Assembly: GCA_008694505.1 (NCBI GenBank)
Contig: VZDJ01000049.1
Span: 3,749,932-3,813,931 of the forward strand
Source: Cyanoderma ruficeps
Lineage: Eukaryota; Chordata; Aves; Passeriformes; Timaliidae
Length of the DNA: 64,000 nucleotides
Direction: 5' to 3'
The notes beneath the pieces are model-generated. The model saw only the letters and a list, made by a program, of their open reading frames with translations. It searched no databases and was not told the origin of the DNA. A program made the translations under genes and the position numbers. This document shows, in pieces, positions 13,647 to 23,900 of this stretch (its first letter is position 1; the number at the start of each line of letters is the position of its first letter).

Positions 13647-13854
13647 GATGCCCTGGGGGCTGTGACGACCAGAGGATCCCAAAGTTGTTCCCAACCAGGA
13701 TGCCCTGGGGGCTGTGACGACCAGAAGATCCCAAAGTTGTTCCCAACCAGGATGCCCTGGGGGCTGTGACGACCAGAGGATCCCAAAGTTGTTCCCAACC
13801 AGGATGCCCTGGGGGCTGTGACGACCAGAAGATCCCAAAGTTGTTCCCAACCAA
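13647..13854 (+). repeat. Four-copy 52-bp tandem array
   Basis: Four head-to-tail copies start at 13647, 13699, 13751 and 13803, each beginning gatgccctgggggctgtgac and ending ttcccaacca. They are almost identical except for one position, which alternates: copies 1 and 3 read ccagaggatccc, copies 2 and 4 read ccagaagatccc. The long open frames seen here on the minus strand arise because the array is G+C-rich and stop-poor. They give no recognisable protein. Confidence 0.95.
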
Positions 13855-14129
13855 GCAGAGTTCAGGACTGCAGCAGACACAGAGGGACCGAGGTGGGGAT
13901 TTGAGGGTTTGGCTCAGGGTTTGTTCCAGGGGAAAAGGTAAATGCAAATCACAGGGTGCAAGCAGCAGCTTCTGCAGGAGCTTTTGTTCATTCACAAAGA
14001 CAGCAAATGTGTGTGCTCATCCAAGGGCTGCCTTTGTTCCCGAGCTGGGATTCTCACACTTTGTGCTCCGTGTTGGGAAGAAAAGCCAAGCAGGGATTTA
14101 TCTGCCTTGGGGTCTGGGTACTGCATTCC

Positions 14130-14253
14130 NNNNNNNNNNNNNNNNNNNNNNNNNNNNNNNNNNNNNNNNNNNNNNNNNNNNNNNNNNNNNNNNNNNNNNN
14201 NNNNNNNNNNNNNNNNNNNNNNNNNNNNNNNNNNNNNNNNNNNNNNNNNNNNN
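14130..14253. other. Assembly gap (124 N)
   Basis: An unsequenced stretch 276 bp beyond the 52-bp array, followed by a T-run. Open frames crossing it are meaningless. Its true size and content cannot be judged. Confidence 0.99.
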
Positions 14254-17200
14254 TTTTTTTTTAGATCGGACTATCAAGCTATGTGTTGAGTTAAATGAAA
14301 TCAGAAATTATCTAACAATGTCATGAAAGATTTGTAAGAATTCTGCCACTACAGCTTCAAACAGATCAGACTTTTTTAAAAAGCATACGTATTCTCTCAA
14401 TAGGAGCTTTTTCTGTCTGTTTGTAACCTGAATCATAGTACTCATATTTTGACATGTAATTTCTACTTTTATTTCTCCTTTGCACAGCTTCTTTTAAGAT
14501 TCGAGAACAGGTTAATGAGCTTTCTCATCAAAAACATAATAGGAATCAAACTAAGAATTACTGGTAAACTTTTTTTTTTTCTCACTGCAGGCATTTAAGC
14601 CTGAAAACACTGAAAAATTCATCACAAAATTAACTTTAAATATGATTTTACATCTCACTAAGAAGCACTTTCAATCTCTCTGTCCGTTTTTCCATAAGTA
14701 ACATTATAATTGGAAGATTTTTTTTCCTCATCATTTCTAATATTTCAGATATAAAGGGCTATGGAATATTCTCTGAAAAGAGACCAAAGGCACTCGAGTT
14801 TTCCTCTGACTCAAGACCCTCTGCTGTTTATGTTTACAGGCATCAGAGTGTGAGAAATGCATTAACCAAGGGGAAATGGTGAATACCTTGTTTATCTTGT
14901 ATTTGAAGCAGAAAGAAATATGAGATATCGCCATACCTGTTACTAAAACCCCTCAAACCATAGAAACCGAGGTTCAGCTCTGGAATTTACCACTCTGCAA
15001 AACAAGCTAAAGGTGTGCAAGTGGGAATTCTGTCAGGGAAGACAAGACAAAATGATACAATTATTCCAACTCAGAGCTGATATGCTCCAAGGTATATGTT
15101 TTCCCACAATTGCTGTAAATATGAATATTTTAGAGGTTAATACGAAGATCAAATGTGGAATGCATTTGCTGAAAAGATTAATATCTTTTCATTAAAAATG
15201 AGAGTGCACTGTTGGTTCAGCATTTGCATTTAGATCGAGTAGGTAATAAGTATATTGACTGCTTAAGACACCTATCTCCAAAATGGAAAATATGAATAAA
15301 AAGGGTGGCGTCCATGTGCAGAAGTGGACGAGATTTTTCTATTTCCCATTCAGAGAAGTTGAGCCCTCTGAACCTGAGGGCTGTGATTTATTCCTGCCAG
15401 CAGAGCTGGTTCATGCTGTAAAGAACATTTCTGTCCCTGCTCCACGCCGGCACTGGGCTGCTGAATATGGATCAGGGGAGAAATTGCCACCCACCGTAGA
15501 GCCATGCATCAGCCACAGCCAGGAGAGGCACTGGCTGCTGTTAAACTCAGATTTTTTTCTCTGGTTGTGGTTTAAATCCCAGAGCCTTTGGTTAAGAGAA
15601 AGGTTCAGCTGACTGTTGTAGAGTCAAAAAATAGTGTTGGGACCTCTGGACATCGTCCAGTCCAAGCCCCGGCCAAGGCAGGAATGTTGTTCCAGTCAAC
15701 AAGAAAAGTGTCCAGGCAGGGTTGGGATGTCTCCACACCCTCCCTGGACAGCTGTTCCCATGCTCTGCTCCCTCCAGGGAAAATCCTTCCTCATGTTGAG
15801 GTGGAACTTGTTGTGGTTTAGTTTGTGGCCACCGCTCCTTGTCCTGCAGCTGCACCACAAAGAGTCTGGGACCGTTCTCTTGGCACCCACCTTGGAAATA
15901 TTTGTGAGGATTGATGGGATCCCCTCTCAGCCTTCCCCTCTGCCAAGTAGCCAAGCCCAGCTCCTGCAGCCTCCCCTCATCAGGGAGATGCTCCAGCCCC
16001 CAGACCAGCTCTGCCATTGTGAGCAGCTCACACCAACACGAGCACTGAGGGCTGATGTAACCCCAGGCTCCTCACAGCTTACGGCAAAACGCTTTCAGCT
16101 CCATTTTCCCAAATCATAAAGAGAGGAAAAAGTATTTGTGATCCAAACCACGGCAGATTGATGCCCCAAGGTTGGTTTCAAATGGCCACAGAACACAGCA
16201 GCTGCTTCCTGAGCTTGTGGAAGGCCACCAGTGTGAGCAGAACGCACAATTCACTCGCCCCAGTCTAGCCCAGGGTCTCTCATAACCACAGGACACCTGA
16301 ACTCGTTCCCTTGAGGTGTTTAAAGACACGTGTGCCAGCACACAGATCAGCGTGCAGCACACAGCTCAAACCATTTGTTAACTTCCACTCAAATTAAGCA
16401 CAGCAGTTCCTATCAAAAGCAGGTTACTCCTCAAACTGTGAGAAGTAAATATTTCACTTAAGCAACTGTGGTGACAGCTTTCTTTTAGTACTTTAGTCAT
16501 GAAGTTTATCCAAATCACAGCTCCTTTCCCATAGAGCAGAAGGGTCTGTAACAGTGGCAGAGCAGCATTGTGGGCAAGCAGAAAACCCAGTTCCCGACCC
16601 ATAAATGAAATTTCAGAGTTGATTCTACAAGACCACAAGTGTTTTCTTCACTTATGCACATGAGGAACGTTATTTTCCTCCCACTGCAGGGAAGTGTCAC
16701 TTTGAGCTGGAGTCTCCATCCCTGAAATTCAGAACATTTCCTCAAGGTTTCTTCCCAACTTCTTCCCCTCCCCCTGTTTTTCTTGCTTTTTCTCTCTCTT
16801 TCCCTGTTGTGCTCTATTTTGTGTCATTTAGACCATATACTTTGATGGAGGGCATCCTTCTCCTCTGAATTTATGAATCAAAATGTATTCTCCAAAGGAT
16901 ACCTGGAGGTATAATTTGCCCCCTAACACTCTTCAATCTTTATTACTGACACATTCAAGGATGCCTAACTCCCACAAGGGAAAAGAAACCCAAAAACAAC
17001 CCACATTAATCTTCAAAAATGTGTCCTTACCTGCCTTCTGAAAATGAAAATGGATGTTCTTTGAGAAATTACCTGAGTTTTGCTTTAAACCCCCAGGATC
17101 ATGCACTTTTGGAAACAATTTTGAATCTAAAAAAAAAAAAGATAAATAAAAATCTGCTGGTGTGTAAATACAAATCCTGCAGTTTCCTTGGAGGCAGGAA

Positions 17201-20194
17201 TTGTTCCCTCAGCGTGCTGCTGGATGGAGTCTGGGGGGTTCCTGCAAATCCTTTTTGTGCACACAGGACAGAAGGGATTTGTGCAGCTGATCCTCCACTA
17301 TGGAAACATCTCCAAAGCAGCTCCATCACCCATCCCTGCCCCATCACACACCCAGGCAATTCCTAGCACATTGTCCTCTGAGAGGTCAAGGAAAGCAAGA
17401 TGAGAATTACTGAGATAAAACCATTCCAGCCTCACAAATTCCCCTTCATGAGGATTCTGTCCTCAAGCTCCAGTGTGTGCTGTCTGGTGTTTCACACCTC
17501 CTAGCAAGGATTTCAGGGAGAAGGACACTCCTTCCTCCCGTGTTTCTACAACACATTTCATTCAGGATTGTGCCAAGCAGCCAAAACATTTAAGGTTTCC
17601 ACAGGTTCCCAACAATCAGGCATTAATATCTGCAGTTATCCTGCAGAGGAATGGCACATGGTCCTCCCTCCAGCCCAGCATCTTGCCAAAAAAACCCACT
17701 CATTCAATCCTGGTGATGTGTGGACACCTTATTCCCCAAGCAGGAATCCAGTCAGACATTTCTTCCTCCTAAATTACTCAGACATTTCCTCCTCCACCTT
17801 TTACTCCCCTCTGTCCCCACCTCACGCAATTTTTTATAATAATTCAATTTCATGAGCCACGCACAAGTACATAAGAGTTATTTATATAACATCAATATTA
17901 AATTGGTACCCAGATTTTTTTTTTTAAGTAGAAAATCATTAGGCAGCTTGTCTACAAGCTGCAATTATCAATTATGGTTAAAAATAGAAGTTATACATCT
18001 TCAGCCATGAATGGCAACTCCATGGATGGGGGAAAGGAGGCCTGACCACCAGTTTCTACTCAAGATATATGGGCAGGAAGGAGAAGAGGCTGAACCCACA
18101 AAGCTAACAGACATGAAAAACCAGAAAATATCCTTTTCCCCAAGCCTCTCCCTGAGACAACTGGATTTTAACTGCAGATAATCCTTAATTTTAATGTTGA
18201 AATCGTACACAGACCGAGGTTTTGCCTTGTGAACCACTCAGATTTGGAACAATCTGGAATTTCAACAGATGGCAGCTTATCATGTCACCTTCAAAGTAAA
18301 GGTATGGAATTGATTATTGTTAAAAATCATGAGGATTTTCAGGATCTACTACCCAGCCATAACAGCCACTCGACTGAGGCCAGGGCTCTTGCATGGAGAC
18401 AGGATCATTATTTCATGAATCACCAGTGACCTGTGGAAGGCACTGAGAAAAGCAGCCATGTTCATTCCCTTCCATTGATTTTCTAATTTTGAGTAAATTG
18501 GTTTAATCTGGGGAATGGTTATCTATGAGGAATAAAAATACCTAAAACTGTCTTTAGAAAACAGTAAAAAGCTCTTGAACTGAAACAATGCATTTGGAAG
18601 GGAAACTTGAGGGGAGAAAAGGTAGTGATTTTATAAACTTTAACTCGGGCACAATTCTGTGGCCAGCCACCCAAATAGGAATAAAATTAGAATCTCTCTA
18701 AACTTAAAAACACAGACCTACAGGCCCAGACCTCAGTTTCACCCTTAGTTTCACTGCACTGTGTGCCTGGTAGCTGTGCCTGATTTATCCCTGAAATGCT
18801 TGCTGTTGGAAAAGTCTGTACAAAAACCTACCCACCTAGAAAGGGAAGCGTACAGGCAGCGTTTTCACCTGGTAAAATGAAAAATAATGTGCTGAATATT
18901 GAGAACACTGGACAGTCCTGAGTCTAATCAACACAGAAGACAAAGCTCAGTGACTCAGCACGCACCTGAAACATCCTGCGAGAGCAGAATTTGGATGTCT
19001 CCAAGAATCTAAGAGCACTCAGGGCTACTTCATCACAAGAAATTGTGATTTATTGTAACTCTTTCTGGTGCCAAGATTTTATGTATTGTGGTATCTAAAC
19101 CTTTGGATTAACAGATTGCCTCTGCTTTATTATCTTCTGAACATTAAATGATCATACCTAAGCTCTCTTTGCCATCAATTTATGCTCCCATAACATTAAT
19201 GATCTGTTAGAAGCACAGATTTCACTGTGGCAATTCACCTTAAAGCCACCTGAGGATTACCTCTTCCTTTCCTCCCCCTTTTTATATTTTCTTTTTTTTG
19301 GCTATGGGGTACCAAGTTAATTAGTTCATTAAGTCCACTCATAAAAGTACTCTAGGAAAGATATGGAGCACTAAACTAATAATCTCAGAGTGGGCTCTAT
19401 GCACAATTAGTTCTGGGTCTCAATTACTAACTCTAAGTTGAATTCCACTTCATCCTGAGATCTTCTCTCTCACCACACAACACTAAATGTCTCGTGCCAG
19501 ATAAACCCTTTTTCTGACCCAGAGAAGGGGCTCCTGAGAGGCGTTTTAAAGACTTTTATTCCATTTTCAGTCCCATGTGAAGGGTGAGACGGTGCAGATG
19601 TTACAATTCACACCATCACAATCAGAAGCCAAACTATTTCCTAATTACAATCCATCATAAGCGTTTTTTGGCCCATCAGCTTTTGCCACACAATGCTGTT
19701 AATGCCTTTAAGCCAATAAACTAAAAATACTCCTCGTGGGTCCTACTACAACACATCTTTCACAGTTCTATTTCTCCAAAATATCTGGTCTATTTGTAAG
19801 GTCATGATCTGAAACTTGTTTCCAGTTCCATTTCTCCCTCAACAATGTCTGTCCCATCCCATGGCATTTCCAAGTCAGCACGCTTTGTCTCAGAGTTTGC
19901 ACACAGGTGCACCAGACCATGTGAGCCTTCTGCCAGGCCTTGAGAATCCTCTACAAATCCATTTCCCACAGTCTTGCACAGAAATGATGAACTACTAGAT
20001 TTAAAAACACTGACCAGAGTTTAGAACTTCTCAGACCCAAGTAAGAAACAAACAAAACTCTTAAAAGACTCTCCCAAAAATGATCATCTCAATCCCCACA
20101 CGACAACACTCAGAACCTCTCCTCACGCCCCAGGAGAGGATTGGAGGCGCGACCATTAAAACGTGAGCCTGGAGATAGGAAAGCGCTGGCTTAC
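14254..20194. other. Unique intron flanking the exon, no further exon seen
   Basis: Apart from the CR1 fragment at 15.6-16.0 kb, nothing recognisable. I looked on the minus strand for the next CDH13 exon and did not find it. Confidence 0.65.
15615..16036 (-). mobile_element. CR1 LINE 3' fragment, about 420 bp
   Basis: Read on the minus strand this gives the familiar CR1 3' region in order: a 'ggggctggagcatctccctg' stretch, 'aggctgcaggagctgggctt', 'aggggatcccatcaatcctc', 'gacaaggagcggtggccaca', 'ttccacctcaacatgaggaa', and the 'ggcttggactggacgatgtc' tail. The open frame across it (15592-16017 minus) is a by-product of the repeat and not a gene. It is 5'-truncated and its terminal octamers are degraded. 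Confidence 0.88.
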
Positions 20195-20197
20195 CTC
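20189..20197 (-). other. CDH13: 5' splice site (donor) of the CDH13 exon
   Basis: On the minus strand the last codon GAG is followed directly by gtaagc. This is a strong donor that pairs well with U1 snRNA. The coding frame would continue open for some codons into the intron, but cadherin homology stops exactly at the LDRE glutamate, which fixes the boundary at 20195. Confidence 0.92.
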
Positions 20198-20373
20198 CCT
20201 GTCCAGCAGCGCAGGGGACACCACAGTGACAATGTCCCCCTTCTCTGGGTCGATGTAGAACATGTTTGGGGAGGGTTTGGTGGGGGTCTGCTTCAGGATG
20301 TTGTAGCGCAGGAGGGCGTTGTCCGTGCTGGCGTCGTCGGCGTCGAACGCGGCCACGCGCATCACGGTGGTTC
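20195..20373 (-). CDS. CDH13: Internal exon of T-cadherin (cadherin-13), part of EC2
   Basis: T-cadherin is a GPI-anchored cadherin without a cytoplasmic tail. It mediates calcium-dependent adhesion and binds adiponectin and LDL (family knowledge). This minus-strand exon is 179 nt: two bases finishing a split glycine codon, then 59 codons with no stop. Visible motifs are the calcium-binding DAD at exon residues 10-12, the string NALLRYNI at 18-25, [17 protein letters not shown] around 35-51, and the calcium-binding LDRE at the very end (56-59). These match the recalled CDH13 EC2 repeat nearly residue for residue, and much better than classical cadherins. The acceptor is a pyrimidine tract ending ccccag before GA; the donor is GAG followed by gtaagc. 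The exon therefore enters after codon position 1 and leaves in phase 0. It is far more G+C- and CpG-rich than the introns. The exon number is not assigned. The ATG inside the flanking open frame lies in the intron and is not a start. Confidence 0.96.
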
Positions 20374-20410
20374 CTGGGGAGAGGGGCACACACAGCAGGC
20401 ACTGAGCAAA
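20374..20410 (-). other. CDH13: 3' splice site and likely branch point of the CDH13 exon
   Basis: On the minus strand the exon is preceded by a C/T-rich stretch (tgtgcccctctccccag) with the invariant AG at 20375-20374. A plausible branch sequence, tgctcag, puts its adenosine at 20403, about 30 nt from the exon, which is a normal distance. The AG and tract are seen directly; the branch adenosine is inferred. Confidence 0.85.
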
Positions 20411-20688
20411 AGAAACCTCCCAAAATGGGCTGCCTGGACAGCCAGGGGGTTCAATCTGTGAATATCAACACCACTGAGTAGCTCCACCTGATATTTGTGC
20501 TTGTGTTCGTATCATCTTTACTGATTACTCAGCCAACTGAAGGCTCCTGTGCTCTAACACAAATTCCCTGTCTCTGTGCTTTGGAGCCATCCATAGTAAT
20601 TGCATTTCACTACAACTACAGGTGTATGACGTTGTTGTACACCACAACGACACAAGGATTCTGACTTCAGAAGGCTGAAAATGACTCC

Positions 20689-20694
20689 TTTATT
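20689..20694 (-). terminator. LTR polyadenylation signal AATAAA
   Basis: Canonical hexamer on the minus strand within the solo LTR, about 20 nt beyond its TATA box. It is in the sense orientation of CDH13, so in principle it could promote premature polyadenylation inside the intron. Use is not shown by the sequence. Confidence 0.55.
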
Positions 20695-20710
20695 CTTGGG
20701 ATGTGTCTTC

Positions 20711-20718
20711 TTTATATA
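20711..20718 (-). promoter_or_regulatory. TATA box of the solo LTR
   Basis: Reads agtatataaa on the minus strand, downstream of inverted CCAAT motifs and upstream of the AATAAA, as expected in an LTR. Any transcript started here would run straight toward the CDH13 exon. Activity is not known. Confidence 0.6.
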
Positions 20719-20932
20719 CTATTTTACACAGACCAATTCCATTGGTGACACAAAGACAAACCTCTTCAATCACACTGGTCACACCAGAGGGACATCAAGA
20801 AGTCCCTCCTAGGGAAAGAATGTAAACTGAGTTTACAGCTACTAAAACATGTCTTTTGTTTACAAAATTTCCCTGGGAAAAGAATTTCAGAAAACTAAAA
20901 CACCTCAGGCACGAACCAGAGCTACAGGTGTA

Positions 20933-23900
20933 TCTCTCCCACTTTGAATTCTGCAGGCAGAAAGTCCACAGATGGCTACAACGGAAACAACAACACTGAA
21001 ATAGCAGGAAGGTCTCTATCTGCATGGTAAAAATGTTGCAGTGCCAAATGTATTGGATGTCGTTTCTGTCAATAAGAAATGTTGTAATTATTAAAGCCTA
21101 GATTGTTCTCATTTAAATTTGTACAAATTTATGAGCTCCTTTTATGAACATCAATAAGCCCCCCATCTCTATTGCCCCTGTGCTGAAGGTTTCTCTGACA
21201 GGAAATTCCCTGAGCTCACAGTTCTGCTGCCCAGTGCAATAAGGGAAAAGATGTGCCCTGCACAGATTCCTAAATGCTGTGCAGAGGAAAAATCTCCCTC
21301 TGCTTCTTCATCCCAGCTAACAGAGAGAGGAGTGAGCTGCTGCCAGCCCCGTGCTTAGGAGGGGAGCACATCCTGCATCCCTGGATGAAGGATTTTCCCC
21401 TCCCCGAGACAGGCCAGAGGCTGACACAGCCTGCAAAATCCTGTCAGCATTTTATCAGCTTTGTACAGAACGCTGAGAAACAAAGGGAGGGTATAATGAG
21501 ACACCTGGGCCGAACTGTGACATCCTCACCCCTAGACCTGATGAATTCTTCATCAGTTCATCTATAACTGTAAAGGTAAGCATTAGTTTGAAAAGCAATC
21601 TAACTAAATAATACATGGTCACAGGAAGACATTAAATATTTCTGGTAATACCGAGCTGAAGACAGAATGAGATTCTACCAAATAACAACAAAGCCATGAT
21701 CAAATCAAGAAATTCATTTCAATAGGTAACATTAAGTAACAGATCAGTGTGAGACATTAGCAAACTATAAAGTAAAGAATCTAGGAAGAGATCCAGTGTT
21801 TGGCCTAAAAATCCCCACTGGAGCAATTTATCGGATTCCATGATCTACACCACGTCCCTTGGAGTAACTTTGCGCTGACACCATTATCTCGTGTGTGAAT
21901 CAGAGTGTCAGAGTGAGCCATAATTCTTTGTTACAGATTAATTCCTCTGTGGGAACTCACCCTTTCCCCCCACAGACGAGGCAAGTATTATTTTAAACCA
22001 TCATGATCAACACATTTTAAAGGCAGTATTTTCATTTTTTCATAGATCTGTAAGACCGTAGGATCTGTTTTCAGTTCTCACAGAGACTACTGGGGCAAAA
22101 TGAATACAAGAGGTTAAAACCTGATACAGACAAGGCCTGAGACATTAGAGTGCAAGTGCCTCAATAACAGAAATATGTATCATCCATGTACAGAGAGTTT
22201 GTTTTCTTTCTGAAGGTCTTGGATTTAAAATATCAAATAAAAATGAAACATTGTGGCAAAAATAAAAACAAACCCTGTCTCATGTATAGACTGATGTAAC
22301 AACTGCCTGTTCGCTGTTAAACAAACTCAACTGGCTTGTTTAGGCACATATCTTCTCTTTTTTTCCCCCTTTTGTTGTAGTTCCCAGAGTACAAAGTGTT
22401 GCCTCTTCTCGCAGTGACCTTGAATATAAGCTCTCAAAGGTTTTATTTCATCGCTGCTTTGGGCAGAGTTACCCCCTTGAGGAAAATAACAGAGACCTGA
22501 CAGCATGTTGGTTTTATTCAGCAGTGATTAAAGGTCAGACAGCTCAAAAAGAAGCTTACCACTGGATACACTGCCATGTTTTCCAGCGCTACAAGATGAT
22601 CCCAGCCCTGATATTTTCACCTACTTTGTGTGAGACTGATTCAGATGGAAAGGGAGAAAAGAACTGCTTTCTTTTTTGAAGAATTAAGATTCACCCTCTT
22701 CTCACAAGTACAGCACAATGCGCTGTTGTTGGAAATTTGTCACAGTTTTGAGAAGGTTTTTTTATACCAATGTTAGAGAACATGTTTCACAAGGGTCTCC
22801 CCCAATCACAAGGTTTCAATGAAATAAATCAGGGCTAAGGCAAATCTTCAAGGGATCTTAAAGAGTGCCCAAGTTCATGTGAAATTAAACAGGTTTCAGC
22901 ACACAATGGTTTCCTGAAGAATGCACTTCAATAAGATGCCACACTCAAGTACAGCAGACAACATTTTGAATGAATGCACAGATGCCATTATTATTAATCT
23001 ATTAGATGAGTTGATGCTCAGCAGAGATTTAGAAACTTATTGCAATATATATTAAAGTAGAAATCCTATTTATACAGCTGTCCTACTGAAATATTTCTGA
23101 TGATAGAACAGTGAAAGGCACATGTAAATTTTAAGATTGATTTAAATCCCCTAATCTCTCGTTACTCTGGCATAGAACTGGCTTAACACAATGGCTGAAT
23201 CTGATTCTGATTTGCCAGCTGCAGTTCTTTAACCTTTCAACTCACTACACATTATCTTGTTCCCTGCAATCATTCCTTTGGTGCATGCAGATAAGGATTC
23301 CAGCTACTCAGAGGAGCAGAATTTTACATTCATTTTGCATAGAGATGCCAGCTCCAGGAGGAAAGCTGGAGAGAATTTGATATATCTTTTTTTTTTTATG
23401 CTTCTTCTCTCAAAAGTTTTGTGGTATTGGTTTCTGGCTACCATCAAAGCAGCTTTTGAATCTAATTTTAAAGTTATTCTATTCTCACAAGTTCTCATTA
23501 TGTGTAAAAATGCACATAAAATGTGGGGCTGTCTTCAGATGTTGTTATGCATTAACACAGGTTGTGTCTGGTTTTTGGTTTCGGAATCTGATTTTTGGAA
23601 TCAATACAGAAAACTCCAACCCTGTGCTTCATATTTGTGGCCGATGCCTCAGAAATCACAAGAGCTTTAATCCAGCAGTTAAAACAAACACCTGGAACAC
23701 TTTGGAGAAGTCTAATAGCTACATATCCAGGAACAGAAATTCTCTATCCTAATTGAGGTGTCCACAGAGAGAAAATAAATAAATCATTTCTCTGCCCACA
23801 GAGAAATAAATTGGGCCTGGACCACCACCAAGGATAATGTTTACACAGAGATCTCCTTCTTAAGAGTACAGTGCCCCAAATGTATGTTTTGAAAGGCTCT

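Larger units (their letters stand above)
1..20194 (-). other. CDH13: CDH13 intron downstream of the exon (partial)
   Basis: Inferred intron 3' of the exon in transcript order, running off the left edge of the window. The next coding segment should complete EC2 and carry a DDKNDHSP-like calcium motif; I did not recognise one on the minus strand. The content is A+T-rich unique sequence with a few CR1 tails, simple repeats, one LTR-like block, a 52-bp tandem array and one assembly gap. Confidence 0.8.
20627..20926 (-). mobile_element. Solo LTR of an endogenous retrovirus, sense to CDH13
   Basis: A 300-bp block begins TG and ends CA and is flanked by a perfect 6-bp direct repeat, ggtgta, at 20621-20626 and 20927-20932. 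This is the signature of retroviral integration. Read on the minus strand it has LTR order: a U3-like region with two CCAAT-type motifs (20735-20745), a TATA box (20711-20718), a polyadenylation signal AATAAA (20689-20694), then a short R/U5 ending in CGTCA. No gag, pol or env sequence is attached, so it is a solo LTR left by recombination. It lies 253 bp from the CDH13 exon in the same orientation as the gene. The exact family is not assigned. Confidence 0.82.

Noticed and set aside
13365..13995. Long minus-strand open frames of 171 and 192 codons
   Set aside because: They run through the 52-bp tandem array, change frame meaning from copy to copy, and resemble no protein. Low stop density of a G+C-rich repeat explains them.
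15592..16017. 141-codon minus-strand frame
   Set aside because: It lies inside a CR1 LINE 3' fragment, and the sequence matches the repeat's noncoding end.
20141..20481. Plus-strand frames of 106 and 71 codons opposite the CDH13 exon
   Set aside because: They are complementary shadows of the exon; its CpG-rich codons leave few stops on the other strand.
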